Source: Acidobacteriota bacterium
Lineage (GTDB): Bacteria; Acidobacteriota; Terriglobia; Acidiferrales; UBA7541
Length of the DNA stretch: 64,000 nucleotides
Direction of reading: 5' to 3'
Assembly (NCBI GenBank): GCA_003223215.1
Contig: QHYH01000103.1
Location: 23,225 to 87,224 of the forward strand
Of the stretch, positions 1-8,119 are shown piece after piece. How positions within the stretch are numbered: the first letter of the stretch is position 1; each line of letters starts with the position of its first letter. The position numbers were made by a program, and so were the translations under genes. The notes under the pieces were generated by a model. That model was not told where the DNA came from, ran no database searches, and worked only from the letters and a program-made list of their open reading frames with translations.

Positions 1-2105
1 GCTTTGTAGCCGCGCACCCAGGAGCGCCACAGCAAAAAATCGTGGATCTCGTCAGGAAAGACCATCTGCTCGAAGGGAACTTTCTGTTCGCGAAGACGCT
101 GCACAAGGTCCACCATCTGGCTGAAGTCCACGTTGCGGTCGTCATCGCCCTGAATCAGGAGCACCGGCGATTTCCATGATCTGATGGAGGCGTTTGGCGA
201 AGACTCGAACGCCAGGCGCATGGCCTCCGCGCGGTCGGGAGGGCCGCCGCCCTCCTGCCCACCCGGGCCGCCGCGGAAAATGCCGCGCGCGGACCAGTCA
301 TGCACGCCGTGGAAGTCCACGCCCGCCGCGAAAATGTCGGAATTGCGTGCAAGGCCCATGGCCGTCAGGAAACCACCGTAGGAGCCGCCCCAGAGCCCGA
401 TCTTCTTAGTGTCCACGATCGCGAGCGTTTGGAGATATTTTGCGGCGGCGACGATGTCCTGATATTCCTCGGCGCCGCGCGGCCCGCCTTTCTCGCGTTC
501 GCGGAATGCGCGGCCGTACATGATGCCGGTACGGTAGTTGACCGAGAGAACCACGAAGCCGCGCGAGGCGAGATACTGATTCTCGGCGTAAGCGTTGTGA
601 TAGTACTGCATGTAGTGAAAGCCGAGCATCATTTGGCGGCGCGAGCCTCCGTGCATGAACAGCAGCGCCGGCCCGGCCGCGGTGCGTCCGCGTGGAACAA
701 ACAGTTGGCCGTGAATCTCGAGGCCGTCTTCGGCAGGGAATGTGACTTGCTTGGGCGCGACGAGCTGCGCGGTAGGAAAATCCCCGGGAAGAAGGCCGGC
801 AATCATCTCGCGTCCAGAAGAAGTGAGGTGATAGGGCATGGCCGGGGAGACGGCGGTTGAGCCGAGACAGACAATGGTGCGGCCGTCGGAAAGTTCGACC
901 GGTGTCCACTCCATCGTTGGGCCTTTACTGAGCGGTTCGGGCTTGCCGCCGTCGACGCGCACGCGCCACAGATGGCGCCGGTCGATGTCGTCCTGGTTCG
1001 AAGAGTAAATCACCGAGTGCGCATCGCGCGATATCGTCACATCTTCGACCTCGAATTCCCCGGGAGTGAGCAGCACGGCCGCGCCGCCGGAAGCGGCTAT
1101 GGAGTAGAGATGGTTCCAGCCGTCCTGCTCGGAAGCGAAAAGGATGCGGTTTCCGACGAAGTGCAAGGATTTATTTTCAGTGAGATTCGGGAGCGATCCG
1201 TTCTGCTCTTCGCTGCTGTGCCAGATTGCGTGAGCTTCGCCGCTAGAGGCATCGGCAACGTAAATAGCCCAAGGATTGGGGCGAATCTGAAGAAGAGGAA
1301 GACGCTCCTCGAGGCCGTGGATGCGGACGAAGACAATCTGCTTGCCGTCGGCGGACCAGCGCGGCATGGAGTCACGATCTACCGACGGCGCGAGGTAGCG
1401 GATGGATTCCTGCCCGAAATTGTAGATAGCGATGAAGCTGTGATCGCCGCGATGCGAGACGAAGGCGATTTCCGAGCCGTCGGGCGACCACTTCGGCGAA
1501 TCATTTTCGCCGCGCACAAACGCAAGTTGATGTGCCGGCGTTGCGCCAGACACGGGGGCGACCCAAAGTTGGCCGCGCGCAGCCCACACGGCGGTGGTGC
1601 CGTCGGGCGAAAGTTCGACGTCCTCGCAGCCTTCGCGCGCGCAATCCAGGTCGCCCAGATAGCGCGGCTCGCCCTTGTCTACGTCCACGGCCCACACTTG
1701 CTGCTTGGGCCGAGTGACGTTGCTGGTGGGGTCGGCAACATCGCCTTCGGCGTTGAGTTCGCTGCCTCGCGAATAAACGACGGTGCGGCCGTCGGGAGTG
1801 AGCCGAAGACTGGCCAGGGCCATCCCGTCGTCTGCCGAGTAATGCGTGACCTGCCGCGCCGCGAAGCCGGGAGCGTCGGCGATCCACGCGTTGCGGACGC
1901 CCCTGGCATCGAACACCCAGGCGACGCGCGGCACGCGTGCTGCAGCGGTCAAGTCGTCGGGAAACGGCGAGCTCATAACCTGCTCGACGGTGAAGCTTTG
2001 CGCCGAGGCCATTTGCGGAACAAGCATTGCGCACACGCCCGGAACAAGAAACGCAACCAGATCGAAGAGAGCTGGCAATCTAGACGAGCCGGAAATCGTT
2101 TTCAC
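1..2105 (-). CDS. S9 family prolyl oligopeptidase-like serine peptidase (3' end beyond window)
   Basis: Reading the minus strand from a GTG at 2105 gives one uninterrupted frame to the left edge, about 701 codons, missing only its last residues. A GGGGAG ribosome binding site sits just before the GTG. The N terminus is a signal peptide ending near ASAQS, so the enzyme is probably periplasmic. The first two thirds contain repeated WSPDGSEIAF/SADGKQIVF strands typical of a TolB/PD40 beta-propeller. The C-terminal alpha/beta hydrolase has the nucleophile motif GGSYGG, the acid region GDDDRNVDF and the histidine in PDEIHDFLL. Known family members cut short peptides, often after proline or as dipeptidyl or acylaminoacyl peptidases. 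The exact specificity cannot be read here. It is divergent from the ATPase gene at 2238. Confidence 0.9.
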   Translation of the reverse strand, partial: MKTISGSSRLPALFDLVAFLVPGVCAMLVPQMASAQSFTVEQVMSSPFPDDLTAAARVPRVAWVFDARGVRNAWIADAPGFAARQVTHYSADDGMALASLRLTPDGRTVVYSRGSELNAEGDVADPTSNVTRPKQQVWAVDVDKGEPRYLGDLDCAREGCEDVELSPDGTTAVWAARGQLWVAPVSGATPAHQLAFVRGENDSPKWSPDGSEIAFVSHRGDHSFIAIYNFGQESIRYLAPSVDRDSMPRWSADGKQIVFVRIHGLEERLPLLQIRPNPWAIYVADASSGEAHAIWHSSEEQNGSLPNLTENKSLHFVGNRILFASEQDGWNHLYSIAASGGAAVLLTPGEFEVEDVTISRDAHSVIYSSNQDDIDRRHLWRVRVDGGKPEPLSKGPTMEWTPVELSDGRTIVCLGSTAVSPAMPYHLTSSGREMIAGLLPGDFPTAQLVAPKQVTFPAEDGLEIHGQLFVPRGRTAAGPALLFMHGGSRRQMMLGFHYMQYYHNAYAENQYLASRGFVVLSVNYRTGIMYGRAFREREKGGPRGAEEYQDIVAAAKYLQTLAIVDTKKIGLWGGSYGGFLTAMGLARNSDIFAAGVDFHGVHDWSARGIFRGGPGGQEGGGPPDRAEAMRLAFESSPNASIRSWKSPVLLIQGDDDRNVDFSQMVDLVQRLREQKVPFEQMVFPDEIHDFLLWRSWVRGYK

Positions 2106-2224
2106 CGAAATCTCCCCTTTACTCCCAAAGCCGCTGTATTGTACGCCCATCTCGTTTTGTTCAGGCCTCGGGGAAACGATTGCACATTAGGCTCCCTTTC
2201 CGGAAACCAAAGGCCAATTGCCGC

Positions 2225-2230
2225 TATAAT
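2225..2230 (+). promoter_or_regulatory. Candidate -10 box TATAAT just upstream of the ATPase start
   Basis: A perfect TATAAT ends 7 bases before the ATG at 2238, and there is no Shine-Dalgarno sequence in between. If this is the -10 element, transcription would start at or next to the ATG, giving a leaderless mRNA. No TTGACA-like -35 is visible 16-18 bases upstream. This is inference from spacing only. Confidence 0.4.
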
Positions 2231-2237
2231 CGCAAGT

Positions 2238-3074
2238 ATGATCGGAGACGGGTCTTTTCCCTTTGGAGAAGCGAGATCCGCGATTGTTTTTGAGAACGTG
2301 CGCATCGGCTTCGACGAAGGAGAGATTCTGCGTGGGGTGTCGTTTTGCGTGCGCGAGCGAGAGACGGTGGTCTTGCTCGGCGAAACCGGCACTGGAAAGA
2401 CCCTTACGCTGAAGATGGCTGCAGGGCTATTGCGGCCGGACAGCGGATGCGTCGACGTGCTGGGCCAGAAAGTATCGGAAATGGAAGAGAAAGAACTGCT
2501 GGCGTTTCGCCGCAAGATCGGCTTCATGTTTCAGGAAGGAGCTCTGTTCGACTCCTTGACGGTTGCGGAGAACGTGGCGTACCGGCTGCATGAAGACGGC
2601 ATGCCTGCCGACGAGATCGAGCCGCGCGTGAGAGAAGTGCTGCGCTTTGTGGAGTTGGAGCATACCATGGGCCAGCTTCCTTCCGACTTGTCGGGCGGCA
2701 TGAGACGGCGCGTTTCGATCGCGCGGGCCCTGGCAAATCGGCCTCCCATCGTGCTGTATGATTCGCCGACGGCGGGCCTGGATCCCGTTACCTCGCAGAC
2801 GATTATCACGCTGATCTTGCGCCTGCGCGACATGTATGGAGTGACCGCCCTACTCGCTACCCACCGGCTTCAGGATGGATTCGCGTTGGCGAATTTCCAT
2901 TTCGACCCTCGTGCGGAACGCGTGGTGGCCAACTCGCGAAATGGGGGTGGGCCGGCGGCAAATGCGGCGCGGACGCGGTTTCTGGTGTATCGCGAGGGTG
3001 AGATTTATTTCGAAGGCGAACCAGAAGAAATTGTGAATACCAAGGATTCCTATCTAAAGCGTTTCTCGGCGTGA
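2238..3074 (+). CDS. MlaF-like ABC transporter ATP-binding protein (MCE lipid transport)
   Basis: A 278-residue ABC ATPase that should power lipid traffic together with the MCE protein encoded directly downstream. Walker A is GETGTGKT at residues 48-55, the Q-loop FMFQEG is near 97-102, the signature LSGGM is at 151-155 and the switch histidine is in LATHR (H209). Walker B reads IVLYDSPTAGLDP: the catalytic glutamate expected after D175 is a serine. The frame stays open upstream to position 972, but that part is antisense to the S9 peptidase and has no domain; the ATG at 2238 follows a -10-like box. No MlaE-type permease gene is adjacent, so the membrane partner must lie elsewhere. Confidence 0.85.
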   Translation: MIGDGSFPFGEARSAIVFENVRIGFDEGEILRGVSFCVRERETVVLLGETGTGKTLTLKMAAGLLRPDSGCVDVLGQKVSEMEEKELLAFRRKIGFMFQEGALFDSLTVAENVAYRLHEDGMPADEIEPRVREVLRFVELEHTMGQLPSDLSGGMRRRVSIARALANRPPIVLYDSPTAGLDPVTSQTIITLILRLRDMYGVTALLATHRLQDGFALANFHFDPRAERVVANSRNGGGPAANAARTRFLVYREGEIYFEGEPEEIVNTKDSYLKRFSA

Positions 3075-3118
3075 ATTTGCGATAGTGTTCTTTTTGGAAT
3101 GCGGGAGGAAAGAACAAA

Positions 3119-4204
3119 ATGCCACAACGAAAACAACTTACCTGGACGGAGTTGCGGGTGGGGCTGTTCGTGATGGTGGGCTTGTCGGTGCTGGCAGCCG
3201 GAATCTTCTACGTGACCGGCCAGGGAATTTTGGGGCCAAAGTACCGGCTGAAGACGTATTTGCCGGAAGTTTCCGGGCTGGCCAAAGGGGCGACGGTGCG
3301 CGTGGACGGCGTGGAAGTGGGAAACGTGGAATCCATCACGTTTTTGCGGCGAACCCCAGGGAGGGCCATGGAGCGGAACAAAAATATCGAGGTGGTGATG
3401 CGCGTGGACCGGAAGTTTCAAGGCGATATTTTGACCGATTCGATAGCAAGCCTGAGGACGGAAGGCCTCCTGGGCAACCGTTACGTGACCATTTCGCGCG
3501 GAATCACGGGGACCCCGATTCCTGATTCCGGAGTCATTCCGGGAACGGAAGAAAAGGCCATGTCGGAGGTGGTGGAGAGAAGCGCGGAAGTTCTGGGCAA
3601 TCTTTCCGCCTTGTCCACCGACGTGCGCGAGCTCGTTGCCGGCGTGCAGGAAGGCCGTGGCTCGCTTGGGAAAATGCTGACCGATGATCAGGCTTACAAC
3701 CATTTGAACGGTCTCCTGGCCAAGGGCGATGCGATGATGACCGGCATTCGAGATGGCCAGGGCACGCTTGGAAAACTGGTCGCTTCCGATGACCTGTATG
3801 CGAAGGTGGATAAAGGGATGGATGACGTGAACGTCATGCTGGCGGATACGCGCGCCGGCAAAGGCACCCTCGGCAAATTGCTTTACGACCCGACGCTCTA
3901 TGACCAGACCAAAGAGGCGGTGGCGAATGGCAACTCCATGCTGAAGGATGCCCGCGCCGGCAAAGGCTCGTTGGGCAAGTTCATGACCGACGACACTTTA
4001 TACGACAAGCTGCGCGAAACCAGCGCGAACGTTGCGTCTGCTTCCGCAAAGCTGAATGACAACACCACTACCGCGGGAAAATTGTTTACCGACCCAAAGC
4101 TTTACGACAATCTGGCCGGGTTGACCGGAGACATGCGCCTGCTGATTGGCGACTTTCGGCAAAACCCGAAGAAATTCCTGCACATCAAGATCACCCTCTT
4201 CTAA
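3119..4204 (+). CDS. MCE/MlaD family lipid-binding protein with repeated C-terminal tail
   Basis: 361 residues. One N-terminal membrane segment (about residues 12-34) anchors the protein, followed by an MCE domain (about 38-120) that in the family forms a hydrophobic pore ring for phospholipids in the periplasm. The long C-terminal part has five imperfect copies, about 40-45 residues apart, of a G-x-G-[ST]-LGK-[LMF] motif followed by a short acidic helix and a tyrosine (GRGSLGKM, GQGTLGKL, GKGTLGKL, GKGSLGKF, then a divergent TTAGKL). It starts at an ATG 44 bases after the ATPase gene with GGGAGGAAAG upstream, so the two are probably co-transcribed. Such tails are common in MCE proteins of this phylum, but their role is not established. 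Confidence 0.85.
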   Translation: MPQRKQLTWTELRVGLFVMVGLSVLAAGIFYVTGQGILGPKYRLKTYLPEVSGLAKGATVRVDGVEVGNVESITFLRRTPGRAMERNKNIEVVMRVDRKFQGDILTDSIASLRTEGLLGNRYVTISRGITGTPIPDSGVIPGTEEKAMSEVVERSAEVLGNLSALSTDVRELVAGVQEGRGSLGKMLTDDQAYNHLNGLLAKGDAMMTGIRDGQGTLGKLVASDDLYAKVDKGMDDVNVMLADTRAGKGTLGKLLYDPTLYDQTKEAVANGNSMLKDARAGKGSLGKFMTDDTLYDKLRETSANVASASAKLNDNTTTAGKLFTDPKLYDNLAGLTGDMRLLIGDFRQNPKKFLHIKITLF

Positions 4205-4304
4205 AGCCGCTGGCGCTTTGCCGGAACCGCCGCAATGTGCTGTAATGCGGCTGTAACAATCGGTGCATACTCTTGCCGTTTGAATCGCTTCTCGTTCGAG
4301 GCCC

Positions 4305-5066
4305 ATGGAAACGCAGGATGTAGCGCAAAAACCGGCACGGACCGAGCCGGCCAAGTCCACCCTTCCGCAGCCAGGGCGCCCGGTTCCGAGCCGCGCTTAT
4401 CCCGGCGCGTTAATCGTGGTGGAGGGCACGGATGGCTCCGGAAAAAGCACGCAGCTGTATTTGCTGAAGCGCTGGCTGGAAATCGGCGGCTACCGGTTGC
4501 ACTTCACGGAATGGAATTCCTCGCCGTTGGTGAAGTCGGCGACGCGGCGCGGCAAGCAGCGCCGCTTGCTCACGCCGACGACTTTTTCGCTGCTGCACGC
4601 CGCGGACTTTGCCGACCGCTGCGAGCGCCAAATCATGCCGTTGCTTCAGGGAGACTACCTGGTCCTGGCTGACCGCTATGTTTACACGGCCTTTGCCCGG
4701 GACACGGCCAGAGGCTGCCCGCCGCACTGGCTCAGAAATCTCTATCGCTTTGCTCCTGTCCCGGACATCACGTTCTACTTCCGCGCGCCGCTCGACGTGG
4801 CCGTGAACCGCATTTTAAGCGGGCGTCCCAAGCTGAAATACTACGAAGCAGGCATGGACCTCGGATTGTCGTACGACCGGGCAGAAAGTTTTCGCTTGTT
4901 CCAGGCGCGGATTCTAGAGGAATACGACAAAATGGTAGATTCCGACAGTTTCGTGGTGCTGGACGGCACGATGCCGGTCAATAAATTACAGAAGCAGATG
5001 CGCGAAATCGTCGCTTCGAAAATCGATCTCAAGCGTTTTGCTCCCCGCGCTGAGGAAGGGGAGTAA
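4305..5066 (+). CDS. Thymidylate kinase-like P-loop NTPase, first of a tandem pair
   Basis: 253 residues with a tmk-type fold. The P-loop is GTDGSGKST at residues 41-49, and the DRY motif is at 123-125 in LADRYVYTAF. The REPG nucleotide-binding motif of true dTMP kinases is missing; that position reads FTEWNSSPL. A roughly 35-residue proline-rich N-terminal extension precedes the domain. The gene is separated by 2 bases from a second, divergent copy and is followed by Ppx, SixA and CHAD genes, so the context points to phosphate or polyphosphate metabolism rather than dTTP synthesis. The real substrate cannot be deduced. It could still act as a dTMP kinase, but the missing REPG motif argues against that. 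Confidence 0.75.
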   Translation: METQDVAQKPARTEPAKSTLPQPGRPVPSRAYPGALIVVEGTDGSGKSTQLYLLKRWLEIGGYRLHFTEWNSSPLVKSATRRGKQRRLLTPTTFSLLHAADFADRCERQIMPLLQGDYLVLADRYVYTAFARDTARGCPPHWLRNLYRFAPVPDITFYFRAPLDVAVNRILSGRPKLKYYEAGMDLGLSYDRAESFRLFQARILEEYDKMVDSDSFVVLDGTMPVNKLQKQMREIVASKIDLKRFAPRAEEGE

Positions 5067-5068
5067 GC

Positions 5069-5917
5069 ATGCCCAATCAGGAAAAGGAGAAGCCTGCGGC
5101 GACGGTTACCGCGACAGAGGCGGTTGCGCCCCCGCCCCCTTCCCCGCCGCCACCAAAACCGGCTCCCGCCTCGGAAGATAGCGGTACACAGTATTTTTTC
5201 GGCGAACCTCTGGTCGGATTCGACCCGAGCGAAATCACCGGCAGCCTGATCGTGATCGAAGGCATGGACGGCTCGGGACGCTCCACGCAAATCATGCTCT
5301 TGCAGGAATGGCTCGAATCGGAAGGCTTCGCCGTGCAGACCAGCGGCTTGCGGCGTTCGAATCTCGTGGGCCGCGACATCGACGAGTTGCTCGCCAAAAA
5401 CGCCGTGACGCGGCTGACATTGGCCTTGATGTATGCGACCGACTTTTTTGATCAAGTGGAACACCGCATCCTTCCCGCGCTGCGTTCCGGCACCATGGTG
5501 CTCGCCGACCGTTACATTTTCACGTTAATTGGCCGCGGCGTGGTGCGTGGAATCAACCGCGACTACATGAGTGGGCTTTACGCCATGGCGCTGCGGCCAC
5601 ATCTTACTTTTTGGCTGAACGTCCGCCCGGAAACCGCCTTTGGCCGCGAATTCCGCAAGGCGCAGGCCATCAGCTACTGGGAAGCCGGGCGCGATATGTC
5701 ACTTTCGCACGATCTCTATTGGTCCTTCATCCGCTATCAGACTATGATTAAGCGCGAATTCGAGGTGATGGCCAAAAAGCACAACTTCATCGAGCTCGAC
5801 GGCGAGGCCAGCGTGCCTGCTGTCAATAAACTCCTGCGCCAGCGGATCGCGGAACAGCTGGGCATTCGCTCGACGAAGTACACTCCCTCCTCAGCCTTGT
5901 CTCACCTCTGGCGGTAG
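5069..5917 (+). CDS. Thymidylate kinase-like protein with P-loop Lys replaced by Arg
   Basis: 282 residues, homologous to the preceding gene and starting 2 bases after its stop. An N-terminal tail of about 50 residues is rich in Ala and Pro (a run of prolines at about 21-29). The P-loop reads GMDGSGRS at residues 65-72, so the invariant lysine is R71. The DRY motif (147-149) and the acidic/hydrophobic core (ATDFFDQVEHRI) are kept, as in its neighbour. Loss of the P-loop lysine usually cripples phosphoryl transfer, so this copy may be a regulatory partner, for example in a heterodimer with the first copy. That is inference. It ends 8 bases before the chosen start of the Ppx gene. Confidence 0.72.
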   Translation: MPNQEKEKPAATVTATEAVAPPPPSPPPPKPAPASEDSGTQYFFGEPLVGFDPSEITGSLIVIEGMDGSGRSTQIMLLQEWLESEGFAVQTSGLRRSNLVGRDIDELLAKNAVTRLTLALMYATDFFDQVEHRILPALRSGTMVLADRYIFTLIGRGVVRGINRDYMSGLYAMALRPHLTFWLNVRPETAFGREFRKAQAISYWEAGRDMSLSHDLYWSFIRYQTMIKREFEVMAKKHNFIELDGEASVPAVNKLLRQRIAEQLGIRSTKYTPSSALSHLWR

Positions 5918-5925
5918 CATTGCCG

Positions 5926-7521
5926 ATGCCTGAGCCGATCCACATCGCGGCGATCGACGCCGGCTCCAACGCCGTGCGCCTTTCGGTGGCGCGCGCCCAT
6001 TCCGCTTTGGACATCGAACCGCTGCAATCGGAGCGCTACCCGCTGCGGTTGGGTGAGAGTGTTTTTCTTCGACAGCACTTCAGTAAGGATGTTTTCAAGA
6101 AGGCCGCAAAAGCGTTCCGCCATTTTCACGACATCATGGACGAATTCGGAGTGGCGCGGTATCGAGCAGTGGCGACCAGCGCTACGCGAGAGGCGGAAAA
6201 TCGCGACGCGTTTGTGCGCGCGATCAAGCGAAAATCCGGAGTTCTTCTGGAAGTAATCAGCGCAGCGGAAGAGTCCCGTCTCGGCCGGGAGGCCGTGCTG
6301 GCGGCCTTGGGGCCTGAAGCCGCTCCGCGCTGTATTGTCGATTTGGGCGGCGGAAGCCTGGAGATCAGCATCCTCCGAGATCACAACGTGGAACAAAGCG
6401 CTCAGTTGCCGGTGGGCACGGTTCGGCTCATGACCACTTTGGATTTGCCCGGTGTGATTCGTCCTGCGCAAAGGGAACAGGTACATAAATACGTGCGCGC
6501 CTTGCTCGAGTCAAAACTCGTGCCGCGGCCCAACCTGGGAGAAGGGATCGCCGTGGCGCTGGGCGGCAACGCCGAAACGCTGGCTGACATCGCCCCGGGC
6601 GAGCGAGTGCACGGCTTACAGACGATCGAGCTCTCCCTGTTGCGGGAGCGTTTGCCCGACATGCTCGAGCGCGACGTGCACGATCGCATGAAGACTTATG
6701 GGGTGCGCCGAGACCGCGCCGACGTGATGGGCATCGCCGCCATTATTTTTGTCAACCTCGGACGCTACCTGAATCTGCGGCTCTTTGCCGTCCCGGGGGT
6801 CGGCGTGCGCGAGGGGCTTCTGCAGGGAATCGCGCACGAAACGTTCTCGCGCAAAGAGCCGCACCGCTACAGCGGCGCCGCGCGTCAGTTGCTCGTGGGG
6901 ACGCGTAGCTTTGCTCGCAGGCTCGAATACGATCAGCGGCACGCGGAGCACGTGCGCGAGTTGTGTCTTCAGCTCTTTGACCAGCTGCAGCCGGTACACC
7001 GTTTACCGCCGCAAACGCGCGTGCTTCTCGAAGCGGGAGCGTTGCTGCATGATGCCGGACACATGATCAGCCACCGTGGACATCACAAACACGGAGAATA
7101 CCTGGTTTTGAACGGCGATATTCCCGCGCTGGGGGGCCGCGAACGCGCCATCGTCGCCGGTCTGGTGCGCTATCACAACCGCAAGTCGGAACCTGCTGGA
7201 CACCACACCGCGTATTCCTCCCTGGATGACGCCGATAAGCCCATCCTGCGAAGGCTGGCCTCGATTTTGCGGATTGCCGAGAGTCTCGATCACTCGCACC
7301 GCCAGCGCATCGTGAAAATTCGCGCTTCGTTTCAGCGCGGGGCCGTTGGCTTGGAAGTGCAGGCGCGCGGCGATCCCGGCGAAGATTTGCGCGACGCCGG
7401 GCGCAGTGCGGAATGGTTTGAAAAAGAATGTCACGTCAAGGTTTACACGCGGCGGGCTCCCGGCATTATGAATCGAATCCGGCGTTTGTTCCGCCCATCG
7501 TCGGCGTTGAGTGATTCGTGA
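5926..7521 (+). CDS. ppx: Ppx/GppA family exopolyphosphatase with C-terminal HD domain
   Basis: About 531 residues. The N-terminal ASKHA fold has the phosphate-binding loop AAIDAGSNAVRL near residues 8-19 and the second glycine motif IVDLGGGSLEI near 140. The C-terminal third is an HD-type domain (LLHDAGH, later LVRYHNRKSE), as in Escherichia coli Ppx and GppA. The family removes terminal phosphates from polyphosphate or hydrolyses pppGpp; the sequence does not tell which. The ATG at 5926 is chosen; a TTG two codons upstream is also possible. It follows the tmk-like pair by 8 bases and is likely in the same transcript, with SixA downstream. Confidence 0.88.
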   Translation: MPEPIHIAAIDAGSNAVRLSVARAHSALDIEPLQSERYPLRLGESVFLRQHFSKDVFKKAAKAFRHFHDIMDEFGVARYRAVATSATREAENRDAFVRAIKRKSGVLLEVISAAEESRLGREAVLAALGPEAAPRCIVDLGGGSLEISILRDHNVEQSAQLPVGTVRLMTTLDLPGVIRPAQREQVHKYVRALLESKLVPRPNLGEGIAVALGGNAETLADIAPGERVHGLQTIELSLLRERLPDMLERDVHDRMKTYGVRRDRADVMGIAAIIFVNLGRYLNLRLFAVPGVGVREGLLQGIAHETFSRKEPHRYSGAARQLLVGTRSFARRLEYDQRHAEHVRELCLQLFDQLQPVHRLPPQTRVLLEAGALLHDAGHMISHRGHHKHGEYLVLNGDIPALGGRERAIVAGLVRYHNRKSEPAGHHTAYSSLDDADKPILRRLASILRIAESLDHSHRQRIVKIRASFQRGAVGLEVQARGDPGEDLRDAGRSAEWFEKECHVKVYTRRAPGIMNRIRRLFRPSSALSDS

Positions 7522-7559
7522 ACGACTCCATGGGTCGTGGAAAACGTTAGGAGAAAAGG

Positions 7560-8060
7560 ATGCAGCTCTACATCGTTCGCCATGGCATCGCCATCGATCG
7601 GGAAGACCCGAAATGCCCTCCCGATCCGGAAAGGTATTTGAGCGAAGAAGGTGTCGAGAAAACGAAGGCAGTTGCGAAGGGTCTGGCTTCCCTTAGGGTA
7701 GCGCCCGGCTTGTTCGTCACCAGCCCTTACACGCGCGCGGTACAAACGGCGGAAATTTTTGCAGACGCCTTGGATTACTCCAAGCAGAAAATCCGGCGAA
7801 GCGAGTTGCTGCTACCCGGCGCCGAGCCCACGCTGCTTTTCCGCGAACTCGCACGGGACAAGCAGGCTTCTTCGATTTTTTTGTTTGGTCACGCGCCGCA
7901 TCTTGACGATGTGATCGCCACCGCTTTGGGCTCGAAGAAGCGCGTAACGACTCTGAAAAAAGCAGGCGTTGCCCTCGTTGAGTTGAAACGCATTTCGCCT
8001 CCCGCCGGCATTCTCGCCTGGCTTGCTACTCCCAAAATGTTGCGGCGAGCCGGGAACTAG
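7560..8060 (+). CDS. sixA: SixA-type phosphohistidine phosphatase (histidine phosphatase superfamily)
   Basis: 166 residues, starting at an ATG 38 bases after ppx with GGAGAAAAGG upstream. The catalytic RHG motif is at residues 7-9 (LYIVRHGIA), with the second arginine in TSPYTRAVQTAE and the late histidine in FLFGHAPHLDD, the full core of the SixA branch. Known members remove phosphate from histidine residues of signalling proteins, and relatives act on small phosphoesters. Here it sits between an exopolyphosphatase and a CHAD protein, a partnership seen repeatedly in bacteria. Polyphosphate-linked function is inferred from context only. Confidence 0.85.
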   Translation: MQLYIVRHGIAIDREDPKCPPDPERYLSEEGVEKTKAVAKGLASLRVAPGLFVTSPYTRAVQTAEIFADALDYSKQKIRRSELLLPGAEPTLLFRELARDKQASSIFLFGHAPHLDDVIATALGSKKRVTTLKKAGVALVELKRISPPAGILAWLATPKMLRRAGN

Positions 8061-8119
8061 ACCATGGGCCTGCGACTTGCTTTGGGTTCCCAAGGTGGTT
8101 GACTAACGCTCCGGTTTCA

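Noticed and set aside
972..2237. Long open plus-strand extension upstream of the ATPase start
   Set aside because: It is antisense to the S9 peptidase, whose minus-strand frame shows all family motifs. The extension has no domain and no start signal.
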